From assembly GCF_000315055.1 (NCBI RefSeq), contig NZ_BAER01000047.1, forward strand, positions 1-64,000: a DNA stretch of 64,000 nt, written 5' to 3'. Shown here in pieces: positions 27,961 through 37,746 of the stretch. The position numbers were made by a program, and so were the translations under genes. Position 1 is the stretch's first letter. Each line of letters begins with the position of its first letter. Under the pieces are notes generated by a model. The model was not told the DNA's origin. It saw only the letters and a program-made list of their open reading frames with translations, and searched no databases. Source of the stretch: Paraglaciecola polaris LMG 21857. Its GTDB lineage: Bacteria > Pseudomonadota > Gammaproteobacteria > Enterobacterales > Alteromonadaceae.

Positions 27961-29118
27961 TTACTCAAGAGCGCTACCATTGTTCACCAATGTTGGATAG
28001 TCCACATACCCTTTAGCGCCGCCACCATAGAAGGTGTCTTCATCGGGTGTGTTATATGGACCGTTTTGGGCGACTCGAGTGGGTAAGTCTGGATTAGCTA
28101 AGAATGAACGACCAAATGACACAGCATCGGTATCTCCTCGTTCAATCCATGTATTTGCCTCGTCGGGCGAGAACTCGCCGTTTGCAATAAACACGCCCGT
28201 AAAGGCATGCCGCATTTTTGTTAGTAGCGTATTACCTTGCTCGACACCCGAGCCGTCTCCAGTGTGATTATTTGGTCTTACAACGTGCAAATACGCCACG
28301 CCTTTATCGGACAACGCCTTGGCTGCTGCCACATACGTAGTATCGGGGTCATCGTCGTAGCTGCCACCAGGCCCACCTGTGGGTGATAAACGCACACCAA
28401 TGTTACCCAATGGGATCTCTTTGCTAATCACGTCGATTATTTCATTCATCAAGCGCAACCTGTTTTCCACTGCACCACCGTATTGATCCTCGCGCTTATT
28501 TACCGACGAGCGAATAAACTGATCGAGTAAATATCCGTTGGCCGCGTGCAGTTCAACGCCGTCAAAGCCTGCTTCTTTGGCACACTTTGCCGCATGGCTA
28601 TAATCTTTTTTAAGATTTTCGATATCATCTAATGTCATTGCCCGTGCTTTTGGATGTGGCACCGTTGGCCCATCAGGCAATAAATCACCGACAAACGCTT
28701 CGCCTTCTGGCTGAAAGTCACTGGAAGAAACAGGTAGCCCACCGTGAGGCTGAAACACTTGGTGGGAAATTGCCCCAACATGCCATAGCTGGCAGAAAAT
28801 ACGCCCGCCAGCATTATGCACCGCATCAGTCACTGTGCGCCAATGTGCCACCTGCTCATCGCTAAATATGCCTGGGGTCCACGCATACCCCTGGCCCTGA
28901 GGACTGATTTGCGTTGCCTCAGACACGATAAGTCCTGCGCTCGCGCGCTGGGCATAATAAAGTGCGTGCAAGGGAGTTTGTTCGTTTTCCCCAGCTGTAG
29001 AGCGCGAGCGCGTTAAAGGTGCCATAACTAAACGATTGCTTAGTTTGATATTGCCCAAAGCTAACTCGCCCAATAATGCTGGATGCGACTCTGCTGATGA
29101 TGAATGTACGTTATTCAT
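27961..29118 (-). CDS. Old Yellow Enzyme family alkene reductase
   Basis: FMN-dependent NAD(P)H reductase of activated C=C bonds, about 385 residues from the chosen start. Barrel signatures include NRLVMAPLTRSR at the N-terminal strand, GLIVSEATQISPQGQGY, CQLWHVG, the substrate pair in ELHAANGYLLDQFIRSSVNKR, and ANGEFSPDEA and SFGRSFLANPDLP near the end binding FMN phosphate. This is the NemA/xenobiotic reductase subgroup. The open frame extends 37 codons upstream to a TTG at 29229, but the extension is not typical and neither start has a good ribosome site; ATG 29118 is chosen. It may detoxify reactive enones or nitro compounds. Confidence 0.9.
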   Translation of the reverse strand: MNNVHSSSAESHPALLGELALGNIKLSNRLVMAPLTRSRSTAGENEQTPLHALYYAQRASAGLIVSEATQISPQGQGYAWTPGIFSDEQVAHWRTVTDAVHNAGGRIFCQLWHVGAISHQVFQPHGGLPVSSSDFQPEGEAFVGDLLPDGPTVPHPKARAMTLDDIENLKKDYSHAAKCAKEAGFDGVELHAANGYLLDQFIRSSVNKREDQYGGAVENRLRLMNEIIDVISKEIPLGNIGVRLSPTGGPGGSYDDDPDTTYVAAAKALSDKGVAYLHVVRPNNHTGDGSGVEQGNTLLTKMRHAFTGVFIANGEFSPDEANTWIERGDTDAVSFGRSFLANPDLPTRVAQNGPYNTPDEDTFYGGGAKGYVDYPTLVNNGSALE

Positions 29119-29436
29119 GGAATTTGCCAATTTAGCTGCCCTCTTTCGATAATGTCTTATGCCTGAAGCAACCCCTGCAAATGCAAGGATCTGAGCCGAA
29201 TATAAAACTAAATGAAATGAATGTACCAAGGACTAAGCAAGGGCTATTCCAAACCCATGTACGATAGTAGAACATCTTTGTTAGGCCCCCATACAAAAGG
29301 CCTACAAACGAATAATTAAAAATACACCGTAAGAATGCCTAGCACGTAAATAGCGCTAAGCTTATTTACTCAGGTAAATATTGCGAGCCATCAGCAGTTA
29401 TTTCAATTGCTGAGTATTGCCAAAATCTGCGCGCGC

Positions 29437-30651
29437 TTATGTGGTGGTAACAAGCCGTTTATGCATAATCTGCAATTGAAAGCCGAGCCACAGAATAACC
29501 AATAACATCAACCATGAACCAATTACCACGCCTGTCCACTGGGCCTGTTGCCAAAAAATGCTCAAGTAAATCCCCCCGGTACTGGCGCCCACGTAATAGA
29601 AGGTCAGGTACAAAGACGAGGCGCTGGCTTTTCCTCCTTGGGCATTTAGGCTTACCCAACTGCTGGCCGTTGAATGGGTTAAGAAAAAACCAAAGGCGTT
29701 TATCAGCAAGCCCAAAATAATGGCGTATAAAGACGGGATCAAGGTAACACCGGAGCCAAGCATAATAATCACAGTGCCCGCCATCATGCAGTTAGGCTGC
29801 GAAAATCGCTTGCCTAACTTACCCGAAATAGCAGATGCATAGGTACCTGACAAATAAGTCAAAAAGAGCAAACCTATATACTGTGCCGATAGGCTATAAG
29901 GGTTATCTTTAAGTACAAAGGTGATGTAGCTGTATTGATTAACAAAAATAAAGAAACTCAAACCACCAATCAGGTAACTCAACAAGAGGCGCTTATTGGC
30001 TAAGTGCGCCCATAATTGTCTCAACATGGGTTTTGCACGTAAAGGTTTCGCAGCAAAATGTTGCGATTTAGGCAATAACCAAGCAAAGGCCAAGGTTAGC
30101 AGTAAACTTAATAGCGCCATACAGGCGAATGTGCCCGTCAAGCCTAGGTTTTCTCCCAGAAAACCGCCAAGTAACCGCCCACCAATGCCGCCAAGAGAGT
30201 TGCCACTGATGTATATTCCCACCGCTATCATCAAGGCATCGGCGTTAAATTCATCACTCATATACGCCACAGCGATAGCAGGCAATCCGGCTAAGAAGAA
30301 CCCCTGTAATGCGCGTAGTAACAATAAACTTTGATAGCTGCTAGCCAGTGCCAAACTCGCGGTGGTCAGGGTGATCCCCACCATTGTCAGTAACATAATG
30401 CCTTTGCGTCCTATGGCATCAGATAATGGCCCGTAAAAGAGCAATGAAATGCCCAGCGTAAGGGTCGAAATGGTAAAGCTCACACTGGAGTGCAAAGGTG
30501 ATACCGCAAACTGCTCGCTGATCATTGGCAACAGCGGTTGGGTCACGTATAAATTGGCAAACACCATAAACGAGCCCAAACACAGGGCCAGCGTCGCGTG
30601 CCAAAACGGCGCAGTGTGGGGCGTGATCATCCCTGATTGCGAGTTCAACAT
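29437..30651 (-). CDS. MFS transporter, DHA1/YnfM-like
   Basis: Inner-membrane major facilitator of 404 residues with 12 predicted hydrophobic segments. The loop 2-3 signature appears as GPLSDAIGRKGIM, and the N-terminal FMVFANLYVTQPLLPMISEQF stretch is characteristic of YnfM-like members of the drug-efflux DHA1 group. The substrate is unknown. Start at ATG 30651; a second ATG seven codons in is possible. It is a single gene, cut off from prpF by a terminator. Confidence 0.87.
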   Translation of the reverse strand: MLNSQSGMITPHTAPFWHATLALCLGSFMVFANLYVTQPLLPMISEQFAVSPLHSSVSFTISTLTLGISLLFYGPLSDAIGRKGIMLLTMVGITLTTASLALASSYQSLLLLRALQGFFLAGLPAIAVAYMSDEFNADALMIAVGIYISGNSLGGIGGRLLGGFLGENLGLTGTFACMALLSLLLTLAFAWLLPKSQHFAAKPLRAKPMLRQLWAHLANKRLLLSYLIGGLSFFIFVNQYSYITFVLKDNPYSLSAQYIGLLFLTYLSGTYASAISGKLGKRFSQPNCMMAGTVIIMLGSGVTLIPSLYAIILGLLINAFGFFLTHSTASSWVSLNAQGGKASASSLYLTFYYVGASTGGIYLSIFWQQAQWTGVVIGSWLMLLVILWLGFQLQIMHKRLVTTT

Positions 30652-30701
30652 GGAAATTATTTAACCTGAAAAATAACGTGCGCTCGCACATGAGCAAGAA
30701 T

Positions 30702-30733
30702 AAAAAAGCGACCATAACAAAAGCTTAGGTCGC
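30702..30733 (-). terminator. Terminator of the prp operon
   Basis: On the minus strand GCGACC (30733-30728), a 14-base loop, GGTCGC (30713-30708), then six T. It lies 49 bases after the prpF stop and faces the right direction. Confidence 0.8.
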
Positions 30734-30781
30734 CTAACAATACATTAGCGCAATGGTTTAACCACGGTCGTGTGGTGTGAA

Positions 30782-32011
30782 CTAAAAGCTGTCTGTTGGT
30801 ATGCGTACCCAGCCTTCCATTAACACCCGGGCACTGCGACTCATTGACGCCTTAATCACAGACCATTGCCCGTCAACCTGCTCTGCTGCGGCACCAACAC
30901 GCAAGGTACCAGATGGGTGACCAAAACGGACGTCGGTGCGGTTGCCTCCCCCGGCAGCGCTATTAACTAACGTACCGGGAATAGCCGCAGCGGTACCAAT
31001 AGCAACGGCGGCGGTACCCATCATGGCATGGTGCAGTTTGCCCATGGACATAGCACGTACCAAAACGTCAATGTCTTCAAGCTCAATGGCTTTACCACTG
31101 GATGAAACATAGGGCTTTGCTGGTGCGACAAAAGCCACTTTAGGCGTATGTTGGCGTGAAGCGGCTTCGCTTATATCCTTAATCAACCCCATCTGCACCG
31201 CACCTTGGGCACGAATGGTTTCGAACTTAGTTAGCGCCGTTGGGTCGCCGTTAATAACCTCTTGTAACTCAGTGCCCGTATAACCAATATCTGCCGCATT
31301 AACAAAGATAGTCGGAATACCTGCGTTAATCAGTGTCGCTTGCAAGTTGCTTAAACCAAGCGCTGCCAGCTCTGGTGAATTGAGATCATCCACAATATTC
31401 CCCGTGGGAAACATACCACTTGGGCTATCGCCTGCATCATCACCGTCATCGGCAGGTTGCATGAATTCAATCAATACCTCGGCAGCGGGGAACGTCACAC
31501 CATCAAGTTCGAAGTCACCGGTTTCTTGTACTTCGCCCTCGGTAATGGGGACATGAGCAATGATGGTTTTTTTGATATTTTGTTGCCAAATCCGCACCTC
31601 GGCAATGCCGTTTTGCGGAATACGGCTAGCACTGACGAGTCCATTGCTAATGGCAAATGAGCCCACAGCAGCGGTTAAATTTCCGCAGTTACCGCTCCAG
31701 TCGACAAAGGCTTTATCAATGGCCACTTGGCCAAACAGGTAATTCACATCGTGATCAACTTGGTCGCTTTTCGACAAAATCACGGTTTTGCTGGTGCTTG
31801 ATGTTGCCCCGCCCATACCGTCGGTTTGTTTACCGTAGGGATCAGGGCTGCCAATAACCCGCAACAATAATTTGTCTCGCGCCGGGCCTGGCTTCTGTGC
31901 AGAAACTGGCAAGTCAGCAAGGGCAAAAAACACCCCCTTGCTGGTGCCGCCACGCATATATGTGGCGGGTATTCTAATTTGCGGCTGATGCCCTTGTGAA
32001 TGAATAGCCAT
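30782..32011 (-). CDS. prpF: 2-methylaconitate cis-trans isomerase
   Basis: Works with AcnD in the methylcitrate cycle: isomerises the 2-methylaconitate made by AcnD so it can be hydrated. It has 409 residues with the family motifs YMRGGTSKGVFF at the N-terminus, DPYGKQTDGMGGATSSTSK, DWSGNCGNLTAAVG (active-site Cys region) and GGGNRTDVRFGHPSG near the end. It begins four bases after acnD, so the two are co-translated. This is the AcnD/PrpF variant that replaces PrpD. Last gene of the operon, followed by a good terminator. Confidence 0.96.
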   Translation of the reverse strand: MAIHSQGHQPQIRIPATYMRGGTSKGVFFALADLPVSAQKPGPARDKLLLRVIGSPDPYGKQTDGMGGATSSTSKTVILSKSDQVDHDVNYLFGQVAIDKAFVDWSGNCGNLTAAVGSFAISNGLVSASRIPQNGIAEVRIWQQNIKKTIIAHVPITEGEVQETGDFELDGVTFPAAEVLIEFMQPADDGDDAGDSPSGMFPTGNIVDDLNSPELAALGLSNLQATLINAGIPTIFVNAADIGYTGTELQEVINGDPTALTKFETIRAQGAVQMGLIKDISEAASRQHTPKVAFVAPAKPYVSSSGKAIELEDIDVLVRAMSMGKLHHAMMGTAAVAIGTAAAIPGTLVNSAAGGGNRTDVRFGHPSGTLRVGAAAEQVDGQWSVIKASMSRSARVLMEGWVRIPTDSF

Positions 32012-32015
32012 GCGC

Positions 32016-34622
32016 TTACCCTACCGTTGCTTCAAGGAAGTCTTGGGCAAAGCGCTGTAATACCCCGCCCGCCTCATAAATTGACGACTCTTCTTGGGTG
32101 TCAATGCGGCACTTGACCGGCACGCTTATTTGCTCACCATTTTTACGGGTAATATTTACCGTCATTGTTGCCCCAGGTGAACGCTCGCCCAGTACATCGT
32201 AGGTTTCACTGCCATCAATGTGATAAGTGTGGCGATTTTCGCCGGGCATAAATTCTAAGGGCAATACACCCATACCAATTAAGTTTGTGCGGTGAATACG
32301 CTCAAAACCTTCGGCGACTATCACTTCAACACCCGCAAGTCGCACCCCTTTGGCGGCCCAATCACGTGATGAGCCCTGACCATAATCAGCACCGGCAATA
32401 ATAATCAGCGGCTGTTTACGCTCCATATAGGTTTCGATGGCTTCCCACATGCGCATTTCAGTGCCTTCTGGCTCTAAGCGCGTCAACGAGCCTTGCTTGA
32501 CTTTATTTTGCCCGTCACTGCCCACTTCATGCACCATTTCATTGAACAGCTTAGGGTTGGCAAAGGTGGCACGTTGGGCCGTTAAATGATCGCCCCTGTG
32601 GGTAGCGTATGAGTTGAAATCTTCTTCTGGCAAACCCATTTTGTGCAAGTAAGATCCAGCTGCGCTATCAAGCTGAATCGCGTTTGATGGGGATAAATGA
32701 TCGGTCGTGATGTTGTCACCCAGCACCGCTAATGGGCGCAGACCTTTCATGCTGCGCTCACCCGCTAATGCGCCTTCCCAGTATGGCGGACGACGAATAT
32801 AGGTACTTTGCGGGCGCCAATCGTATTGCGGATTAATATGCTCGCCGTATTCCACTTTTAAATCGAACATGGGCTCGTACACTTTACGGAACTGCTCAGG
32901 TTTAACACTGGCTTTAACCACAGCATCGATTTCTTCATCTGCGGGCCAAATGTCTTTCAAGGTCACTGGGTTGCCGTTTGCATCTAGACCTAATATGTCA
33001 CGCTCAATATCAAAACGAATGGTGCCGGCGATAGCATACGCCACCACTAATGGCGGTGAAGCCAAAAACGCTTGATTCGCATGGGGGTGAATACGCCCAT
33101 CAAAGTTACGGTTACCTGACAAAACTGCCGTGGTGTATAAATCTCGATCAGTAATTTCTTTTTGGATCACGGGGTCAAGTGCCCCACTCATGCCGTTGCA
33201 TGAGGTACATGCGAAGGCCACCACGCCAAAGCCAAGCTGTTCTAGCTCAGGCAATAAATTGGCGTCTTCTAAATACAATTGCACCGCTTTTGAGCCCGGC
33301 GCTAATGAACTTTTCACCCAAGGTTTGCGGGTTAAACCAAGTTTGTTGGCATTGCGAGCAATCAAACCAGCCGCCACCATGTTGCGTGGGTTACTGGTAT
33401 TGGTACAACTGGTGATAGCCGCGATGATCACGGCACCGTCGGGCATTTTGCCTTCTTCATTTTCTACCACACCACTGATACCACGTGCAGCTAATTCACT
33501 GGTTGGCACTCGGCTATGTGGGTTTGACGGCCCAGCAATGTTGCGCCCAATAGTGGATAAATCAAAATTCAGTACGCGCTCATACTCGGCTGTTTCAAGG
33601 CTATCCGCCCACAAGCCTGTGTGTTTGGCATAGGTTTCTACCAATTTAACTTGCTCATCGTCACGGCCGGTAAGGGTCAAATAATCGATGGTTTGACGGT
33701 CGATGTAGAACATGGCCGCAGTGGCGCCGTACTCTGGGGTCATGTTCGAAATAGTTGCCCTGTCGCCCAAGGTCAGGTGCTTAGTACCTTCACCGTAAAA
33801 CTCTAAATACGACGACACGACTTTTTCTTTACGTAAAAACTCGGTCAGTGCCAACACCACATCCGTGGCGGTGATCCCAGGTTGCGGACGGCCCGTGAGT
33901 TCTACACCAATAATATCCGGTAAGCGCATATACGAAGCCCGGCCCAACATCACGCTTTCAGCTTCTAAACCGCCCACACCAATCGACATCACGCCTAACG
34001 CATCAACCATAGGCGTGTGGCTGTCGGTGCCCACCAACGTATCAGGGAAGGCAACACCATTTAGCTTTTGTACCACGGGCGACATACGCTCAAGGTTAAT
34101 TTGATGCAAAATGCCGTTACCTGATGGGATCACATCGACGTTTTTAAACGAAGTTTTGGTCCACTGAATAAAATGGAATCTGTCTTCGTTACGTCTGTCT
34201 TCGATGGCACGGTTTTTCTCAAAGGCATCTTTGTCAAAGCCACCATGTTCCACCGCTAATGAGTGATCAACTACCAATTGTGTAGGCACAACAGGGTTAA
34301 CTTTTGACGGGTCGCCGCCTTTTTCAGCAATGGCGTCACGCAAACCGGCTAAATCGACCAGTGCCGTTTGCCCTAATATATCGTGACACACCACACGCGC
34401 CGGAAACCACGGAAAGTCTAAATCGCGTTTGCGCTCAATAAGCTGCTTCAACGAGTCGGTTAATAGCTCAGGGGCACAGCGCCTCACTAGGTTTTCAGCC
34501 AATACTCGAGAGGTATAAGGCAAGGTGGCATAAGCGCCAGGCGTGATGGCATCAACAGCAGCTTGGGTATCAAAATAATCGAGATTGCTGCCCGGAAGAG
34601 GTTTACGGTAATCAGTATTCAT
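32016..34622 (-). CDS. acnD: Fe-S dependent 2-methylcitrate dehydratase
   Basis: Aconitase-like enzyme dehydrating 2-methylcitrate in propionate breakdown; 868 residues from the chosen start. The three cluster cysteines lie in AITSCTNTSNPRN and FACTSCNGMSG, and the swivel domain contains ADYGQGSSRDWAAKG. ATG 34622 is preferred because AAGGAC precedes it and the protein then begins MNTDYRKPLPG, as in relatives; a frame extension reaches 34661. AcnD needs PrpF, which follows at once. Cytoplasmic. Confidence 0.96.
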   Translation of the reverse strand: MNTDYRKPLPGSNLDYFDTQAAVDAITPGAYATLPYTSRVLAENLVRRCAPELLTDSLKQLIERKRDLDFPWFPARVVCHDILGQTALVDLAGLRDAIAEKGGDPSKVNPVVPTQLVVDHSLAVEHGGFDKDAFEKNRAIEDRRNEDRFHFIQWTKTSFKNVDVIPSGNGILHQINLERMSPVVQKLNGVAFPDTLVGTDSHTPMVDALGVMSIGVGGLEAESVMLGRASYMRLPDIIGVELTGRPQPGITATDVVLALTEFLRKEKVVSSYLEFYGEGTKHLTLGDRATISNMTPEYGATAAMFYIDRQTIDYLTLTGRDDEQVKLVETYAKHTGLWADSLETAEYERVLNFDLSTIGRNIAGPSNPHSRVPTSELAARGISGVVENEEGKMPDGAVIIAAITSCTNTSNPRNMVAAGLIARNANKLGLTRKPWVKSSLAPGSKAVQLYLEDANLLPELEQLGFGVVAFACTSCNGMSGALDPVIQKEITDRDLYTTAVLSGNRNFDGRIHPHANQAFLASPPLVVAYAIAGTIRFDIERDILGLDANGNPVTLKDIWPADEEIDAVVKASVKPEQFRKVYEPMFDLKVEYGEHINPQYDWRPQSTYIRRPPYWEGALAGERSMKGLRPLAVLGDNITTDHLSPSNAIQLDSAAGSYLHKMGLPEEDFNSYATHRGDHLTAQRATFANPKLFNEMVHEVGSDGQNKVKQGSLTRLEPEGTEMRMWEAIETYMERKQPLIIIAGADYGQGSSRDWAAKGVRLAGVEVIVAEGFERIHRTNLIGMGVLPLEFMPGENRHTYHIDGSETYDVLGERSPGATMTVNITRKNGEQISVPVKCRIDTQEESSIYEAGGVLQRFAQDFLEATVG

Positions 34623-34757
34623 AGCGGTCCTTAAATACGAAAATAACAACGCGCCAGTCATAACCTGTTTGAAGTGCGTGAAAGCAGATACTGGCGAAAA
34701 AGTTAAGCGAACACGGTAGAGGCACTTACGTGTGTAGTTGCCTCTACCGGTTTGAGC

Positions 34758-35882
34758 TTAGCGCTGGTTAATAGGTGACACTTTGCGTGGCTCAGGCCCA
34801 ACATAATCGGCACTAGGGCGAATAATACGGTTGTTGCTACGTTGTTCCATTACATGTGCTGCCCAGCCAGTTAAGCGTGAACAGACAAAAATAGGCGTGA
34901 ACAATTTAGTCGGGATCCCCATAAAGTGATACGCAGACGCATGGAAGAAATCCGCATTACAGAACAGCTTTTTGCTGTCCCACATGAATTCTTCACAGGC
35001 AACCGAGATGTCATATAAAGACGTGTCGCCGTTTTCTTGCGCCAGCTTTTCAGACCACGCTTTGATGATCGCGTTACGCGGGTCAGACTCGCTATAAATT
35101 GCATGACCAAAGCCCATGATTTTTTCTTTACGCTCAAGCATGCCGGCCATTTGTACTTTGGCGTCAGCAGGAGAGCTGAACTTTTGGATCATGTCCATAG
35201 CGGCTTCGTTTGCCCCGCCGTGCAGTGGTCCGCGCAATGAACCAATGGCGCCCGTGACACAAGAGAACATGTCAGACAGGGTTGATGCACACACACGTGC
35301 GGTAAAAGTAGAGGCGTTAAATTCATGCTCTGCGTATAAAATCAGTGATACGTCCATCACCTTACGATGCTGTTCAGACGGTGTTTTACCGTGCAGTAAG
35401 GCCAAGAAATGCCCACCGAGTGAATCTTCATCTGTGGTGCAATCAATTTCGACACCTTCATGGGTGAAGCGATACCAGTAACACATGATCGCCGGAAACG
35501 CCGCCAGCAAGCGATTAGCCGCTTGGTTCTGGTGTGAAAAGTCTGTTTCTGGCTCAATGTTACCCAAGAATGAGCAACCCGTGCGCATCACATCCATTGG
35601 GTGTGCATCTTTTGGAATAAGCTTTAATACGTCTTTAAGCCCATCAGGCAAGTCGCGCTGATTGCGCAACATCACTTTATATTCGTCTAATTGCCCTTGA
35701 TTAGGTAACTCACCGTTAAACAATAAATACGCCACTTCTTCAAAGGTAGTATTGTCGGCTAAATCAGATACGTCGTACCCGCGATAGGTCAGGCCAGAGC
35801 CTGATTTACCCACAGTACACAAGGCCGTTTCGCCTGCACTTTGACCGCGTAAACCTGCACCACTTAATTTTTTATCAACCAT
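34758..35882 (-). CDS. prpC: 2-methylcitrate synthase
   Basis: Condenses propionyl-CoA with oxaloacetate. 374 residues, matching the short type of citrate synthase used in this pathway. The catalytic regions are visible: the GSLRGPLHGGANEAAM histidine, MGFGHAIYSESDPR, and the Asp region in the C-terminal third. The opening GLRGQSAGETALCTVGKSGSGLTYRGYD is typical of PrpC, separating it from GltA. AGGAG ribosome site. It lies 68 bases after prpB and 135 bases before acnD in one operon. Confidence 0.95.
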   Translation of the reverse strand: MVDKKLSGAGLRGQSAGETALCTVGKSGSGLTYRGYDVSDLADNTTFEEVAYLLFNGELPNQGQLDEYKVMLRNQRDLPDGLKDVLKLIPKDAHPMDVMRTGCSFLGNIEPETDFSHQNQAANRLLAAFPAIMCYWYRFTHEGVEIDCTTDEDSLGGHFLALLHGKTPSEQHRKVMDVSLILYAEHEFNASTFTARVCASTLSDMFSCVTGAIGSLRGPLHGGANEAAMDMIQKFSSPADAKVQMAGMLERKEKIMGFGHAIYSESDPRNAIIKAWSEKLAQENGDTSLYDISVACEEFMWDSKKLFCNADFFHASAYHFMGIPTKLFTPIFVCSRLTGWAAHVMEQRSNNRIIRPSADYVGPEPRKVSPINQR

Positions 35883-35950
35883 GACTTGCTCCTAATTTAT
35901 ATTCATCTACATCGGTAATAATCGTGTCGCTGACGCATTATTACCAGCTG

Positions 35951-36829
35951 TTATTTGTTTTTACCTTGGGCAAATAAACTGTCTAGTTTTTGCTCGTAAT
36001 CGTGATAATTAAGGTAATCGTAAAGCTCCATGCGAGTTTGCATTTGATCCACCACAGAGGTTTGGTCACCTTGCACTAAAATTGCGCTGTATACATTTTC
36101 AGCGGCTTTATTCATGGCACGAAATGCACTTAATGGGTAAAGCACCATGGCTGCGCCCCACTCGCCTAACACTTTTTTATTCCATAGTTCAGTTTGGCCG
36201 AACTCAGTGATATTAGCCAAAATAGGCACATCTAAGGCCTCTGCAAACGCGCGGTAGTGCGCTTCGGTTTTTATCGCCTCAGCGAAAATGCCATCAGCAC
36301 CCGCTGCTACATAAGCTTTGGCCCGAGTAATAGCTGACTCTAAACCTTCTTGGGCGAAGGAATCGGTACGTGCCATGATAAAGAAGTCCGAGTCCGTGCG
36401 TGCATCAACCGCCGCTTTAATCCGGTCGACCATTTCTTCTAGGGGTACAATTTCTTTATTCGGACGATGACCACAACGCTTTTGCGCCACTTGGTCTTCC
36501 ATGTGCACAGCGGCTGCGCCAGCTTTTTCCATATCACGCACTGTCTTAGCAATATTAAATGCTCCGCCCCAACCTGTGTCGATATCCACTAAAAGCGGTA
36601 AATCACAAGCCGAGGTAATACGCTGCACGTCCACAATCACATCATTCAATGACGTCATACCTAAATCAGGTAAACCGTAGGAAGCATTAGCTACACCGCC
36701 ACCAGATAAATAAATGGCTTGATGGCCAATTTTCTTCGCCATCATGGCGGAATACGCGTTAATCGCCCCGACGATTTGCAGCGGTTTGTTATCTTTTAAG
36801 GCTTGGCGAAATTTTTGACCTGGGCTCAT
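35951..36829 (-). CDS. prpB: Methylisocitrate lyase
   Basis: Splits 2-methylisocitrate into pyruvate and succinate. 292 residues, with the Mg-binding DIDTGWGG, the active-site loop [10 protein letters not shown] (catalytic Cys; the KKCGH motif of isocitrate lyases is KRCGH here), and the [16 protein letters not shown] segment. Strong AGGAG site before ATG. First enzyme gene of the operon, 99 bases after the GntR regulator gene, with no clear promoter or operator in that gap, so it probably shares the regulator's promoter. Confidence 0.95.
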   Translation of the reverse strand: MSPGQKFRQALKDNKPLQIVGAINAYSAMMAKKIGHQAIYLSGGGVANASYGLPDLGMTSLNDVIVDVQRITSACDLPLLVDIDTGWGGAFNIAKTVRDMEKAGAAAVHMEDQVAQKRCGHRPNKEIVPLEEMVDRIKAAVDARTDSDFFIMARTDSFAQEGLESAITRAKAYVAAGADGIFAEAIKTEAHYRAFAEALDVPILANITEFGQTELWNKKVLGEWGAAMVLYPLSAFRAMNKAAENVYSAILVQGDQTSVVDQMQTRMELYDYLNYHDYEQKLDSLFAQGKNK

Positions 36830-36928
36830 GTAACTTACTCCTTAGGGTAGTTATTTTTCGGCGAGGTGGAAATTGACCCCGTCGCAACAATTAAAGGGTT
36901 ATTTGATGACAGCACAATGACGGCAAAG

Positions 36929-37600
36929 CTAGGCTTCCCGCTGTGGCGTTAATTTGCGCTGAATGTTGTTTTTCGAATATAAAATATGCCGACGCATAAG
37001 CATTTCTGCTAACTCGCCATCGCGATTACAAATGGCTTGCACTATATGTTTATGTTCATCAAAAGCGGTACTCACTCGTGGACCTGACATGCCTAATTGC
37101 ACACGATACATGCGCACTAAGTGGTAAATACCATTGATCAACATAGCAATTAAATGATTGTTTTTGCTGCCCAAAATAATCCGGTAGTGAAAGTCCACGT
37201 CCCCTGCTTCTTGGTAATAAGAGCCATGGTTTTTCACGTCTTCTGAGTGCACATTCAGCAAAGCATTTAAGTCTGCGATTTCTGCATCGGTCATGTTCTG
37301 GGCCGCTAAGCGTGCGGCCATGCCTTCAAGCGACTCACGCACTTGATACAAGTCCACCAGCCCTTCAGGGGAAAGTGACACCACACGTGCACCTACATTG
37401 GCTTTACGCTCAACAATATGACAAGACTCCAAGCGGTTTATCGCTTCACGGATTACTGCCCGGCTAACACCATACTTTGTCGACAATTCAGTTTCGCTAA
37501 GCTTAGAACCAGCCAACACCACACCTTCCACTATGTCTTTACGCAACTGGAAAAACGTCTTGTCCGCGGCGGTAATAGGCTGTTCGGTTAGGTTTTGCAT
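36929..37600 (-). CDS. GntR family regulator of the methylcitrate operon
   Basis: A 223-residue FadR-type GntR repressor: winged HTH at about 15-80 (YGVSRAVIREAINRLES) and a helical FCD ligand domain with metal-binding histidines (for example HYRIILGSKNNHL). It is the first gene before prpB-prpC-acnD-prpF and is read in the same direction. Two copies of TGTCGACA frame a likely promoter upstream, so it probably represses itself and the operon until a cycle intermediate such as methylcitrate binds; the ligand is inference. In several gammaproteobacteria such regulators are named prpR, a name also used for unrelated proteins, so none is assigned. Confidence 0.88.
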   Translation of the reverse strand: MQNLTEQPITAADKTFFQLRKDIVEGVVLAGSKLSETELSTKYGVSRAVIREAINRLESCHIVERKANVGARVVSLSPEGLVDLYQVRESLEGMAARLAAQNMTDAEIADLNALLNVHSEDVKNHGSYYQEAGDVDFHYRIILGSKNNHLIAMLINGIYHLVRMYRVQLGMSGPRVSTAFDEHKHIVQAICNRDGELAEMLMRRHILYSKNNIQRKLTPQREA

Positions 37601-37673
37601 GAATTAAGCATCAATTCCACTGGTAATTATTGCAGCTGACCCCGATAGTTAAATTAGGCCAGTCTGCAAAAGA

Positions 37674-37735
37674 TGTCGACAATATAGCAAATTAATTGGT
37701 TTTTTCAAGAGATAATGTGGGGGATTGTCGACAAT
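37674..37735 (-). promoter_or_regulatory. prp operon promoter with two GntR operator candidates
   Basis: On the minus strand, -35 TTGAAA (37708-37703) and -10 TATATT (37686-37681) are 16 bases apart. The perfect palindrome ATTGTCGACAAT (37724-37735) lies upstream of the -35, and TGTCGACA (37674-37681) overlaps the end of the -10. Two identical eight-base palindromes framing a promoter, 74-135 bases before the regulator start, are strong signs of an autoregulated operator. Confidence 0.7.
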
Positions 37736-37746
37736 TGGTTGTTTTT

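Noticed and set aside
33130-33633. 167-codon open frame antisense to acnD
   Set aside because: Complementary to conserved coding sequence; typical antisense artefact of codon usage.
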